Assembly (NCBI RefSeq): GCF_002086735.1 | Contig: NZ_MVIJ01000003.1 | Coordinates: 147,980 to 211,979 of the forward strand | DNA from: Mycobacterium scrofulaceum | GTDB lineage: Bacteria; Actinomycetota; Actinomycetes; Mycobacteriales; Mycobacteriaceae | DNA: 64,000 nt | Direction of reading: 5' to 3' | Notes under the pieces: model-generated | Told to the model about the DNA's origin: nothing | The model's database searches: none | Seen by the model: only the letters and a program-made list of their open reading frames with translations | Program-made: the position numbers and the translations under genes | Shown here: positions 17,632-26,116 of the stretch, piece by piece | Position numbering within the stretch: position 1 is the first letter of the stretch | Layout: every line of letters begins with the position of its first letter

Positions 17632-18546
17632 TCACGGAATGTAGGGGCTGTCGGCGCCGGTCACGGTGCGCAACACCACCAGCGGAATGATCAGGAACAC
17701 AAAGAAGGTGACCTGGAAGATGATGAACCAGGCGCCCAGTCGCAAGATTTCGAAGCGCCACCGCGGAATCGCCACGTCGTAGTTGAGGTAGTCGTCGAAT
17801 TCTTGCTGCTTGGTCGAGACCAATTGCTTGGTGGCAACGGCTGTCCCGCCGCGACTTTCGGTGTCGGCAGCCGGATGCAATGCGGTCCGCGGGACGGTGA
17901 AGCGATCTAACCGGCAGAATCGCTCAATATGGTTGAGGCCGCGAATCGGCGGTTTACCGGCCCAATAGGCGATCAGGTTGGGCCATATGCACATGATGCC
18001 GATGGTCCAGAGCAGTGTGATGCGACCGCCGTTGCCCCACTCCAGAACCGGCCCCATGCCGGGATCGTAGGTCCACCATCCCATCGCCGTGGCGGTGCCC
18101 TCGACGGCGAAGTCCCAGATGTAGTTGACTGGAATCGCAAGCACCAACATGGATTTGAGCATGCTCCAGCCGAACCGTGCGGACACCCATTGACTCAGCC
18201 ACAACACCAGAAGCGCGTGCACTCCCCAGTACACCGCGTAGGCGAACGGCATGAACAACGGATCGTTACGGGTCTTGATCGGTAGCCATTCGAGCAGATG
18301 GTGCTGGGCGAACGCCGGGCTGTAGAAGAGCATCTGGCCCCAGTCCCCGATGGTCTCCATCCAATACACCGCGAGGCTGTTGAACAGGAAAAGGAATCCC
18401 CAGGTCAGGCGCCGACGACGAATGACGTCGGCGATCGCCAGAACGATGAAGATGCTGCCGGCGATCGGTATCACCCAGTTGAAAAACCAGACGCCAGATG
18501 GGTTGAGGGTTGCCGGTGGTGCCAATTGTGATGTGGCGAAGAGCAT
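17632..18546 (-). CDS. AveC-family integral membrane protein
   Basis: A 304-residue membrane protein with about seven hydrophobic segments, for example FFNWVIPIAGSIFIVLAIAD near the start and FIIFQVTFFVFLIIPLVVL near the end, and a hydrophilic loop around 210-265. The layout and motifs (WMETIGDWGQ, NYIWDFAVEG, WWTYDPGMGP) resemble the Streptomyces AveC family; AveC acts in avermectin spiroketal formation, but mycobacterial members have no proven role. Divergent from a second AveC-like gene at 18779. An acting-at-the-membrane modification of a lipophilic substrate is a guess. Confidence 0.78.
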   Translation of the reverse strand: MLFATSQLAPPATLNPSGVWFFNWVIPIAGSIFIVLAIADVIRRRRLTWGFLFLFNSLAVYWMETIGDWGQMLFYSPAFAQHHLLEWLPIKTRNDPLFMPFAYAVYWGVHALLVLWLSQWVSARFGWSMLKSMLVLAIPVNYIWDFAVEGTATAMGWWTYDPGMGPVLEWGNGGRITLLWTIGIMCIWPNLIAYWAGKPPIRGLNHIERFCRLDRFTVPRTALHPAADTESRGGTAVATKQLVSTKQQEFDDYLNYDVAIPRWRFEILRLGAWFIIFQVTFFVFLIIPLVVLRTVTGADSPYIP

Positions 18547-18730
18547 CGTTGCCTCTCAGCTGGAGGGAGCGGACCCCATTCCGTTCAGCCGATCTTCTAC
18601 ATATGTAACCTAGTTGACTATATTTCGTTTGTCACCAGAATCTGTGATGGAGTGTGCCTCCGCTGTATGACGGCTTGAATGCTGCGGCATACCGGTTGCG
18701 GTCCGGCATCCGATGCCGGACATTGACACT

Positions 18731-18748
18731 ATGACAGTGAACTGTCAT
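18731..18748. promoter_or_regulatory. Operator B1: ATGACAGT-GA-ACTGTCAT
   Basis: Perfect 8-bp inverted arms around a 2-bp centre, 30 nt before the AveC-like start at 18779. TTGACA at 18723-18728 sits two bases upstream and can serve as the -35 hexamer, which would place the operator in the -35/-10 spacer. It is one of four near-identical palindromes in the window. Confidence 0.8.
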
Positions 18749-18778
18749 CTTTGGTAGGTCGTGCCAAAGGAGCTACTA

Positions 18779-19819
18779 GTGACGGATCTGAAGTCCTCTA
18801 GCCGGGCAGAGCCATCGGCCATCGAGCCTCCGCAGATCAAGACGATTCGGCCGGTGCTGTTCTGGTCGAGCCTCGGCGCGGTGTGCGTAATAATCGCCGC
18901 CTACGTCTATATCTCGTGGATCGCGTCGGGCAATGCGACCCGGGTGAATCCCGGTCCCGACCCGATCCCCGCGGCCACCCACTGGGCGATGACCGCCTTC
19001 CAGATCGCCTGCCCCATACTGGCGATGGCTGCCATCGGCTACGTTATCCGCAAGAGCGTGCGCGAGCGTCAACTCTGCGTCGAAGCTGCCATCGTGATCG
19101 GATCGGCAATCGCATGGTGGCACGACCCGCTGATCAACTGGTTTCAGCCGGCGCTGTTCTATAACGCCGGCTTGCTCAATTTCGGCAACTGGACGCAGAA
19201 CATCCCCGGCTGGCTCAGCCCCGACGGTCGATTGATGGCTGAGCCGGTGCTGATGATCGGAATGATCTATATCTGGATGCCGCTGGCCATGGGCTCGATC
19301 GCCCGGTGGACCATGGGACGGGCGCGGCACCGATGGCCGACGCTGGGGCCCGTCCGCACCTTCTGCACCGGTTGGCTTGCGGTGTATGTCATCGAGTTTC
19401 CGCTCGAGATCTTTGCGGTGCGCCACGGCCTGCTCGGCTATCCGGCGTCGATTCCCGGCGTCACGCTCTGGGCGGGTCAGACGATGCAGATACCGCTCTA
19501 CGGCCCCATCCTGTGGTCGCTGGTGCTCAGCTCCAGCGGAGCGCTGATGTTCTTTCGCAACCGCGCCGGCCAGATCAGGGTGGAGGCGGGTGTGGAGACG
19601 CTGGGGTGGGCAGGGCCATGGGCCAGAGGACTGCTGAGGGTGCTCGCGGTCACCGGGTTTCTGCACGTGGTGGCGATCGGCGTGTACGACCTGCCGGTGA
19701 ACTTCGCGGGCCTTTACGCGGGGCCGACCCAGACCTACCCGAGCTATCTGCGCACGCAGTACTGCGGACCGGACACCCCGCGGGCGTGCCCCGACGGCAC
19801 CCGTTTCGACGATCGCTAG
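18779..19819 (+). CDS. AveC-family integral membrane protein
   Basis: A 346-residue membrane protein with about seven hydrophobic segments. Conserved features shared with the divergent paralogue include WWHDPLINWFQP, FGNWTQNIPGW and EFPLEIFAVRHGLLGYP. The GTG at 18779 is chosen because AAAGGAG lies 6 nt upstream; an in-frame GTG at 18761 has none. It is the first gene behind operator B1, so it should be controlled by the TetR encoded just downstream in convergent orientation. AveC relatives act on polyketide-like lipids in Streptomyces, but function here is unproven. The C-terminal tail after the last helix carries two cysteines (CGPDTPRAC) that may form a disulfide outside. Confidence 0.8.
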   Translation: MTDLKSSSRAEPSAIEPPQIKTIRPVLFWSSLGAVCVIIAAYVYISWIASGNATRVNPGPDPIPAATHWAMTAFQIACPILAMAAIGYVIRKSVRERQLCVEAAIVIGSAIAWWHDPLINWFQPALFYNAGLLNFGNWTQNIPGWLSPDGRLMAEPVLMIGMIYIWMPLAMGSIARWTMGRARHRWPTLGPVRTFCTGWLAVYVIEFPLEIFAVRHGLLGYPASIPGVTLWAGQTMQIPLYGPILWSLVLSSSGALMFFRNRAGQIRVEAGVETLGWAGPWARGLLRVLAVTGFLHVVAIGVYDLPVNFAGLYAGPTQTYPSYLRTQYCGPDTPRACPDGTRFDDR

Positions 19820-19825
19820 CTCGCC

Positions 19826-20416
19826 CTACTTCAGTACCGCGGGCAGGGCGGCGAACTCCTGGCGGATCAGGTCGTCGAGTGAACGGCCTGGCGTCGAAAG
19901 CCACTGATTGAGGGCGCGCTCGACGAGCAGCATGCCAACGGCCGCCAAGAGCCGGCATTCGCTGTCGGGGGCGGGCATCCGGCGTCGTTCGGCGATCACC
20001 TGAGCGACGGTCTCGGCGTTGGCCTCGTGGTTTTTGCGTTCGCGGCCCAGCAACACGAGCGACGACGCGACGGCGTCGTGATACTGCGCGATCCGTTTAC
20101 GGATGCGCTTGAGTCCTGGTGCAAGCAACGCGAATGAATTCGCCAACGCCTCGAAGTCTGATGCCTCCTCCGGTTGAGCGAGGTAGACCCCGCTCACGGC
20201 GTCGATGAAGTCGTACTCGCCGAAGAAAAGCACCGACTCTTTGGTTGGGAAGTAGCGGAAGAAGGTCCTCGGCGAAACGCCCACGCTCTCGGCGATCTGG
20301 TCCGTGGTGGTCTCGTCGTAACCGTTGGTGCTGAACAGGTTCAGGGCCGCGTTCAGCAGCGCATTGCGGACCCGGTCCGCATGCGCGTCCCGCGGTGATC
20401 GGTCGCCCCGGGCCAT
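19826..20416 (-). CDS. TetR family regulator, probable repressor of the TGACAGT regulon
   Basis: A 196-residue TetR regulator. The HTH TTDQIAESVGVSPRTFFRYF spans about residues 37-56, and the C-terminal helices form the ligand-binding half. It lies between two operators (B1 upstream of the AveC-like gene and B2 in its own divergent promoter region with the P450), the usual arrangement for an autoregulated TetR repressor. This makes it the best candidate to bind the palindrome TGACAGT-NN-ACTGTCA. The inducer would be a substrate or CoA ester of the pathway, but none can be named. A GGGGAT site precedes the ATG. Confidence 0.88.
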   Translation of the reverse strand: MARGDRSPRDAHADRVRNALLNAALNLFSTNGYDETTTDQIAESVGVSPRTFFRYFPTKESVLFFGEYDFIDAVSGVYLAQPEEASDFEALANSFALLAPGLKRIRKRIAQYHDAVASSLVLLGRERKNHEANAETVAQVIAERRRMPAPDSECRLLAAVGMLLVERALNQWLSTPGRSLDDLIRQEFAALPAVLK

Positions 20417-20479
20417 CCGCCATCCCCTTTCCCGTCTGGGTGTCCCGACAGTACAACGACTCCGGGTGCCGGCACATCG

Positions 20480-20508
20480 TTGACACTCGTGGTGATACCG
20501 ACGATACT
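20480..20508 (+). promoter_or_regulatory. Candidate promoter TTGACA-N17-GATACT for the P450
   Basis: TTGACA at 20480-20485 and GATACT at 20503-20508 are separated by exactly 17 nt. The predicted start of transcription falls at or next to operator B2, so a bound repressor would block it. A second possibility is a -10 TAGTGT at 20535-20540 directly behind B2, matching the geometry at operator B3. Confidence 0.5.
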
Positions 20509-20517
20509 TCCCAATAT

Positions 20518-20535
20518 ATGACAGTGCACTGTCAT
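20518..20535. promoter_or_regulatory. Operator B2: ATGACAGTGCACTGTCAT
   Basis: A perfect 18-bp palindrome in the gap between the TetR gene and the divergent P450, 48 nt before the P450 start. It is the fully symmetric version of the element found at 18731, 22902 and 29666. Confidence 0.85.
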
Positions 20536-20583
20536 AGTGTTACTTGAGCGCCAGCCGGCGCGGGTAGGGAGGATCTCGTCTCA

Positions 20584-21774
20584 ATGACCGAGCTTGGCAT
20601 CACCGGAACGCTGAACATCAACGATCTGCCCTTCGCGGAGGACCGCACGCGCGCTTGGCGGGAGCTGCGGGAGGCCGGCGAGGCGGTGAGTTCTGGCGAG
20701 GAGGTCGTGCTCACCAGTGCCGAGGCCGTCGAGTTCGCGGCCAAGAAACCTGAGATCTTCTCGTCGGCACGGGCTTTCGACCGGCTGGGAAGTCCGGTTC
20801 CGTTGGTACCGATCGCGATCGATCCGCCAGATCACACCCGCTTCCGCCGAATGCTTGACCCGTTCTTCGGCCCGAAGAAAATGGCCGAGCGTGAGCCCGA
20901 ACTACGCAGGCAGGCGGGCGAGTTGATCGATGCCATTGTCGCGAGCGGTGAGTGCGACGTGGTACCCGATCTCGCGACACCTTTTCCCTCCCAGGTGTTT
21001 TTGACACTGTTCGGGCTGCCCATGGCCGACCGCGACCGGCTGGTGAAGTGGAAGGACGCGATCTTGCAGTTCACCGATCCGAGTAGCACCGAAGCGACCC
21101 CGGAGGTGATGGCTCATGCGCTGGAACTGTTCAGCTATTTGACCGAGCACATCGCCGAGCGGCGCGCCGATGCAACCGGCAACGACATGCTGACCCAGTT
21201 GATCCAAGACACCGACGAGGGCGGAATGTCGGACAACGAGATCCTGGGCCTGTGCTTCATGTTCGTGCTGGCCGGGCTCGACACCGTCACCTCCGCCGTC
21301 GGGTTCTCCTTGGCCAGGCTGGCGGCCGACGACGACATGCGCCGGCGTGTTGCGCATGACTTCACGCTCATACCGGCGTTTATCGAAGAAATCTTGCGCG
21401 TCGACGGTCCTGTTCCGTTTGCGCCACGTGTCACCACGGAGGGGGTCGAAGTGGCGGGCAGGTTCGTGCCCAAGGACACCACGGTCATGCTCAGTTATGG
21501 CAGCGCCGACCGCGATCCGCGTCGATACCAGGATGCCGACCAGATTCATCTCGACAGCAAGGTCGTGCACTTCGCATTCGGGCGTGGACCGCACCGGTGT
21601 CTGGGTTCACATCTGGCGCGTCTCGAACTACGGCTCATCCTCGAGGAGTGGCACTCACGCATTCCCGAATACACTCTGGCGCTGGGCAAGCCGCCACAGA
21701 TGCCCTGGCCGACCGGGACGATGTCGCTGCAATCGGTGCCGCTGAACATCAAGCCGTCGTCGAGGGGTCAATAG
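20584..21774 (+). CDS. Cytochrome P450
   Basis: A 396-residue bacterial P450. The I-helix reads LAGLDTVTSA (the acid-alcohol pair is D-T), the ExxR region is EEILRVDGP near 276, and the haem loop FGRGPHRCLG has Cys339. It shares the PIAIDPPDHTRFRR block common in terpenoid and steroid hydroxylases of actinobacteria, and no family number is given. A GGGAGG ribosome site precedes the ATG. It is expressed from a region with operator B2 and so belongs to the TetR regulon; hydroxylation of the regulon's substrate is the likely role. Its 3' end overlaps the convergent flavin-dependent oxidoreductase by 7 nt. Confidence 0.92.
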   Translation: MTELGITGTLNINDLPFAEDRTRAWRELREAGEAVSSGEEVVLTSAEAVEFAAKKPEIFSSARAFDRLGSPVPLVPIAIDPPDHTRFRRMLDPFFGPKKMAEREPELRRQAGELIDAIVASGECDVVPDLATPFPSQVFLTLFGLPMADRDRLVKWKDAILQFTDPSSTEATPEVMAHALELFSYLTEHIAERRADATGNDMLTQLIQDTDEGGMSDNEILGLCFMFVLAGLDTVTSAVGFSLARLAADDDMRRRVAHDFTLIPAFIEEILRVDGPVPFAPRVTTEGVEVAGRFVPKDTTVMLSYGSADRDPRRYQDADQIHLDSKVVHFAFGRGPHRCLGSHLARLELRLILEEWHSRIPEYTLALGKPPQMPWPTGTMSLQSVPLNIKPSSRGQ

Positions 21775-22718
21775 ATCTCGCGGCTGTCGCGGAACGCGCA
21801 TCCGACCTTGGGGATGATTTCCTCGGCTACCCACTGCATGTGGTCGAGGTAGGCGCTGAGCCCGTCCAGCGCTGGTGGGTTAACCCACGTGTCCGTGACG
21901 CCGCGCTCGGCCAGCATGTTGCAGTTGTCGATGACCTGCTGGGCGCTTTGGCCGAACTGCGCATTCGGGTCGTCGACGATGGCGTGTTCCTGACCGACGG
22001 ACAACACCGCCAGGCTGTAGAACACCGAAAACGGCCGGTCGTCGAACCCGGGCTGCGAGCGTAGGTAATCCAATTTGGCCGGCAGCTCGTCGGGCTTGGT
22101 GAGCCATGGCGCCCAGCCATCTCCGAACCGGGCCGCCCGGCGCAGTACCGCGTCGGCGTCTCCGCCCATCCACACCGTCGGGTGCGGTGTGGAGATCGGC
22201 TTGGGCCCGAACGCGACGTCGTCGAACTTGACGAATTCACCGTCGTAACTTGGCGAATCGCTATGCCACAACTCGAACATCGCCTCGAGATATTCGTCTG
22301 CCATGCGGCCGCGCTTGGTGAACGGGACACCGATCGCGTCGTACTCCTCTTTAAGCCAGCCGACACCGACGGTGGTCTGAGCGCGACCGCCACTGAGCCA
22401 GTCGAACGTTGCGATCTGCTTCGCGGCGATGATCGGATTGTGCAGCGGCAGAATGGTGACCATCGAGCCGACGGTGATCGTCGAGGTGGCGCCTGCGACG
22501 AAGGCCTGGGCAGTGGTGGCGTCGAAGTAATGATCCCCGGACAACTCGAGATGAGCCGTCGGGGTGAGGAAGTGCTCTGGCAGAAATACCATCGAATAAC
22601 CCAGCTGCTCGGCGTGTTGGGCGACTCGCGCAATGTCGGCACCGGAGAGCTGATGTTCCCAGGGCTGCGTGATGGCGGCGACGTGCATGCAATTGGGCAG
22701 GTAAACCGTGAATCTCAT
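21768..22718 (-). CDS. LLM-class flavin/F420-dependent oxidoreductase
   Basis: A 316-residue TIM-barrel protein of the luciferase-like monooxygenase superfamily. MRFTVYLPN at the N-terminus, TPTAHLELSGDHYFDATT, TVGVGWLKEEYDAIG and VWMGGDADAVLRRAARFGDGW are the usual barrel segments. Many mycobacterial members use F420, which I cannot separate from FMN here. The ATG at 22718 follows GGAAGGCG; the longer reading to 22778 has no ribosome site. A degenerate copy of the TGACAGT operator lies 81 nt upstream, so it may be a weaker member of the regulon. Confidence 0.85.
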   Translation of the reverse strand: MRFTVYLPNCMHVAAITQPWEHQLSGADIARVAQHAEQLGYSMVFLPEHFLTPTAHLELSGDHYFDATTAQAFVAGATSTITVGSMVTILPLHNPIIAAKQIATFDWLSGGRAQTTVGVGWLKEEYDAIGVPFTKRGRMADEYLEAMFELWHSDSPSYDGEFVKFDDVAFGPKPISTPHPTVWMGGDADAVLRRAARFGDGWAPWLTKPDELPAKLDYLRSQPGFDDRPFSVFYSLAVLSVGQEHAIVDDPNAQFGQSAQQVIDNCNMLAERGVTDTWVNPPALDGLSAYLDHMQWVAEEIIPKVGCAFRDSREIY

Positions 22719-22799
22719 CTGGCGCCTTCCGATTTCGTGGTCCGGGGGCGGAGCGCCGACTGAATGGTTCTCGCGCACCCGACCGTGGCCCGCCCATTA

Positions 22800-22815
22800 T
22801 GGCAGTCTACTGACA
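22800..22815. promoter_or_regulatory. Operator B5 (degenerate): TGGCAGTCTACTGACA
   Basis: Matches 12 of the 14 fixed positions of TGACAGT-NN-ACTGTCA, with one change in each arm. It lies upstream of the leftward LLM oxidoreductase and 84 nt before the perfect site B3, so it may also assist repression of the rightward operon by looping or cooperative binding. Confidence 0.4.
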
Positions 22816-22894
22816 AACGTCAAGGTTCCGGCGGCCGACCCAGCCGGTTCGGCGCCCGGTCAGGTCACGCCATCGGCGAGCCATGAGTCTGACG

Positions 22895-22923
22895 TTGACT
22901 GTGACAGTCGACTGTCATATTGT
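22895..22923 (+). promoter_or_regulatory. Promoter with operator B3 in its spacer
   Basis: TTGACT (22895-22900) and TATTGT (22918-22923) are 17 nt apart, and the perfect palindrome TGACAGTCGACTGTCA (22902-22917) fills that spacer. A repressor bound there would exclude RNA polymerase. The operon of six genes beginning at 22960 starts 36 nt downstream. Confidence 0.7.
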
Positions 22924-22959
22924 GGGTCCAATCCCTGGTTGTTGCGAAAGGCGTGTCAC

Positions 22960-23325
22960 GTGGCTCCGAACCTGTTTATAGCGCTCACCAACCCGATCGA
23001 GGGTGAAGATGATGCCTTCAACAAGTGGTATGACGCTCAGCATGTACCGGAGGTGCTCGACGTTCCGGGAGTGGTTGCAGCGCAGCGTTACGACATCACC
23101 GAACTGAAGGTGCCCGACGACGAGGATCTGCCGGCCCAGCTCCCGCCGCCGACCCACCGTTACATGGTGATCTACGAGCTGGACAACGAGCCCGATGTCG
23201 TCATGGCGGAATTTCTAAAACGTGTCATGGCCGGAACCCTCACACTAGGGGAGTGGCTTGATCTGACCACGGTGTCGCTCACGGGATGGACGCCGCGCGG
23301 CGAACGCGTGCAGGCGGACCGCTAG
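22960..23325 (+). CDS. EthD/DUF4286-like small alpha+beta-barrel protein
   Basis: A 121-residue protein with the pattern NPIEGEDDAFNKWYDAQHVPEVLDVPGVVAAQRY, typical of the dimeric ferredoxin-like barrel proteins (EthD, Dabb, DUF4286). The W-Y-D..HVPE block is their usual conserved core. Some relatives are haem-degrading or ring-rearranging enzymes, and others accompany P450 systems without known activity. The GTG start has GAAAGG upstream. It opens the TetR-controlled operon and overlaps the nitroreductase start by 1 nt (TAGTG). Confidence 0.7.
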   Translation: MAPNLFIALTNPIEGEDDAFNKWYDAQHVPEVLDVPGVVAAQRYDITELKVPDDEDLPAQLPPPTHRYMVIYELDNEPDVVMAEFLKRVMAGTLTLGEWLDLTTVSLTGWTPRGERVQADR

Positions 23326-23933
23326 TGGGCGAGCTGCTCGCCGGTATTCGCGCCCAGCGGGCGTGTCGGCGATTCGACCCGGACGGCAAAGTACCCGATT
23401 CCGACGTCGAGCAGATGTTGGCGGCCAGCGTGCACGCGCCGAGCGCGGAGAATTCTCAGCCCTGGACGTTCATCGTGGTTCGCGACGAGGGCAACCGTGC
23501 ACTTCTCGCGTCTTGGTGGACGGAGACGTGGAATGCCGGCGGCGGCGACTTCGTCAAGCAAAGCGTCGAAGACAAGGTGCTGGTCGCCGACCTCGAATTC
23601 GGTTTCAGCAAAGGCGGCTTCGCCGCGGCGCCGGTTGTCATAGTGGTGTGCGCCGACACGGACCGCGTGCCGGAGATCTATGCACCGTCGTCGATCTACC
23701 CCGCCGTGCAGAACATGCTGCTTGCCGCTGCCGACCTGGGATATGGCTCGTGTCTGACCACCGGTCTGACTACCTTTGGTGTCGATCGTGTGCGGGAACT
23801 GCTGCAGCTGCCGCAGAACCTGATACCGATGGCCGCGGTCTACGTGGGCCTGCCCGCACGCAAGCTTTCACCACCGCGCCGCCGCCCGGCGACGTCGGTG
23901 ACCTACCGCGAGGCTTTCGGTAACCCGTGGTGA
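23325..23933 (+). CDS. Nitroreductase family FMN oxidoreductase
   Basis: A 202-residue nitroreductase-fold protein. RACRRFDPDGKVPDSDVEQML at the start, HAPSAENSQPW (FMN-binding), IYPAVQNMLLAAADLGYGSCLTTG and the closing YVGLPAR are the family landmarks. Members reduce nitro groups, quinones or enoyl-type double bonds with NAD(P)H. In this operon a reduction of a ring or an enone is plausible. The GTG shares one base with the preceding stop codon, which sets the start. Confidence 0.85.
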   Translation: MGELLAGIRAQRACRRFDPDGKVPDSDVEQMLAASVHAPSAENSQPWTFIVVRDEGNRALLASWWTETWNAGGGDFVKQSVEDKVLVADLEFGFSKGGFAAAPVVIVVCADTDRVPEIYAPSSIYPAVQNMLLAAADLGYGSCLTTGLTTFGVDRVRELLQLPQNLIPMAAVYVGLPARKLSPPRRRPATSVTYREAFGNPW

Positions 23934-23952
23934 CCAGAACGGAGAGCTGCCA

Positions 23953-26103
23953 ATGCCATTGGCGATAACCGAAGATCATCGCGCGCTCGCCGAAGTCGCG
24001 GCCGCGATGGTGGCCGGGCGCGCGGGCACCGTGCGTGCCCGCCGGATCCTGCTCGACCGCGAAAAGAGCGGTGCGTGGTGGTCGACCGATGGGCTCTGGA
24101 AAGAGATGGTCTCCACCGGGTGGCTTGGGCTGCACATCGACGAAAGATTCGGCGGTCAGGGTTACGGACTGCCTGAACTGACGATTGTGTTGGAGCAGCT
24201 CGGTCGCGCCGCGGTGGGTGGGCCATTTCTTCCCACGGTCGCGGTGTCCGCGGTGATCTCCGAAGTAGGGACCGACGAGCAGCGTGAGCGGTGGTTGCCG
24301 CGCCTGGTATCCGGTGACGTGGTCGCGGGTATCGGCACGAACAGCGATGTCGCCGTTCGTGATTCGACGGTCTCAGCGGCTGCGGTGCCCGCCCTGGCCG
24401 AAGCGGCCGCCGACCTTTTCTTGCTTCCTTCCGGCGACGACCTCGTCCTGGTGCAGGCCGGTGACGGGGTCAGCATCCGAACCATTGACTCAGTGGATCA
24501 GCTGCTCGCACCGGTGATCGTGGCCAGCCTGGACTCCGTTCACGTCGCCGAGGTTTTCCCCGGCGCAGCCGGGGTAGCGGTGCGGATCCTTCGTCTGCTG
24601 GCCGCGGCCGAAGCCGTCGGCGGTTTGGGCGCCTGCACCGAGATGGCCACGGCGTACGCCGTCGGCCGTGAGCAGTTCGGTAGGCCCATCGGCTCGTTCC
24701 AGGCGATCAAACATCACTGCGCGAACATGCTTGTCGACACCGAGCTCGCCACTGCCGCGACATGGGACGCCGCGCGCGCCGTCGGTGCGGAGGCCGAACT
24801 GGCCGCCACGATGGCCGCCGGACACGCGCTGACCGCCTATCAGCGGGTGTCGCTGCAGAACGTGCAAGTGCACGGCGGCATCGGCTATACGTGGGAGCAC
24901 GACGCCCACCTCTACATCAGGCGGGCCACCGTCCTGCAGGCCTTCGCCGGTGATCAGGATGCACTGCGGGACAAGGTCATCGCGCTGCAGCTCAACGGCG
25001 TGCGCCGGCGTCAATCGGTGGACCTACCCGAGGGTGCCGAGCAATATCGGCAGGCCGCCCTGGATTTCCGTTCCGAACTCGAGGCGTCCGACGCCGTTGA
25101 GCGCCAACGGCTCTGGGCGCGTAGCGGCTATCTGCAACCGCACTGGCCCGCGCCGTACGGACGGGCCGCTGACAGCGTCGAGCAGTTGATCATCGAGGAC
25201 GCACTGGATGGGTTGGACAAACCCAGCCTCGGACTCGGCGAATGGGTGGTTCCGACGCTCCTGCAGCACGGCAGCAAGGAGCAGGTAGACCGATTGATCT
25301 GGCCGAGCCTCGAGGGCGAGCTGCGGTGGTGCCAACTCTTTAGTGAGCCCGGCGCGGGCTCGGACGCGGCGGCAGTTGCCACCAAGGCCACGCGGGTCGC
25401 CGACGGCTGGGTGGTCAGCGGTCAAAAGGTATGGACCAGTGATGCGGTGAATTGCCAACGCGGGCTGGCCACCGTGCGCACCGATCCGAAAGCGCGTAAG
25501 CACAAGGGCATTACGGCGATGATCATTGACCTCTCCGATCCGGCGGTGCGGATCCGCCCGCTCACCGAGATCACCGGCGAGACGCTGTTCAACGAAGTCT
25601 TTTTCGACGACGTCTTCGTGCCCGATCGCGACGTGGTCGGCGCCGTGAACGACGGCTGGAGCGTGGCGATGGCGGCGTTCGGCAACGAACGGGTGTCGAT
25701 CGGCGGTGGCTCTGTCACCATGACGGCCGAAGCTTTGATCGATCTGTTGGAGCGGCACCGACCCGGCGACAGTGGCGTTGCCCGCGAGGTCGGTGCATTG
25801 CTGATCGAGTCCTACACCTTGGCCACGCTGAACCTGCGGCAGGCTGCCCGCGCCGTCTTCGACGCCGGGGCCGGGATCGAAGGCAACATCGCCAAGCTGT
25901 TCGGGGCTGAGCATGCTCAGCGGGTGGCAGAGTTGGCGCTGCGGATTGCCGACCGGGCCATCCTGGTCGGTGAGGAACCCGAAGTTGTGCACGACTATCT
26001 GTTCAGCCGGTGCCTGACTATCGCTGGCGGTACGTCGGAAATCGTCAGAAACCTGATCGCGGAGCGCATTCTGGGCCTGCCCCGCGATCCGGCGCCTAAG
26101 TAG
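23953..26103 (+). CDS. Double-domain acyl-CoA dehydrogenase (FadE34-like fusion)
   Basis: A 716-residue protein holding two acyl-CoA dehydrogenase modules in tandem. The first (1-345) has VHGGIGYTWEHDAHLYIRRA; the second (about 360-716) has the flavin segment CQLFSEPGAGSDAA and ends LTIAGGTSEIVRNLIAERILG. M. tuberculosis FadE34 in cholesterol side-chain degradation has the same length and architecture, which replaces the alpha2beta2 heterotetramer used by other steroid enzymes. Position 2 of the usual EGTS motif is Gly here, so the base is probably placed elsewhere. It would introduce the double bond before the retro-aldol step of the next gene pair. ATG preceded by GGAGAG. Confidence 0.9.
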   Translation: MPLAITEDHRALAEVAAAMVAGRAGTVRARRILLDREKSGAWWSTDGLWKEMVSTGWLGLHIDERFGGQGYGLPELTIVLEQLGRAAVGGPFLPTVAVSAVISEVGTDEQRERWLPRLVSGDVVAGIGTNSDVAVRDSTVSAAAVPALAEAAADLFLLPSGDDLVLVQAGDGVSIRTIDSVDQLLAPVIVASLDSVHVAEVFPGAAGVAVRILRLLAAAEAVGGLGACTEMATAYAVGREQFGRPIGSFQAIKHHCANMLVDTELATAATWDAARAVGAEAELAATMAAGHALTAYQRVSLQNVQVHGGIGYTWEHDAHLYIRRATVLQAFAGDQDALRDKVIALQLNGVRRRQSVDLPEGAEQYRQAALDFRSELEASDAVERQRLWARSGYLQPHWPAPYGRAADSVEQLIIEDALDGLDKPSLGLGEWVVPTLLQHGSKEQVDRLIWPSLEGELRWCQLFSEPGAGSDAAAVATKATRVADGWVVSGQKVWTSDAVNCQRGLATVRTDPKARKHKGITAMIIDLSDPAVRIRPLTEITGETLFNEVFFDDVFVPDRDVVGAVNDGWSVAMAAFGNERVSIGGGSVTMTAEALIDLLERHRPGDSGVAREVGALLIESYTLATLNLRQAARAVFDAGAGIEGNIAKLFGAEHAQRVAELALRIADRAILVGEEPEVVHDYLFSRCLTIAGGTSEIVRNLIAERILGLPRDPAPK

Positions 26104-26116
26104 ATCGGAGAGCCAC

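Noticed and set aside
18608..18622. GTAACCTAGTTGAC as a KstR-like cholesterol-regulon site
   Set aside because: The AAC and GTT halves are three bases apart instead of the required two, and outer positions do not fit.
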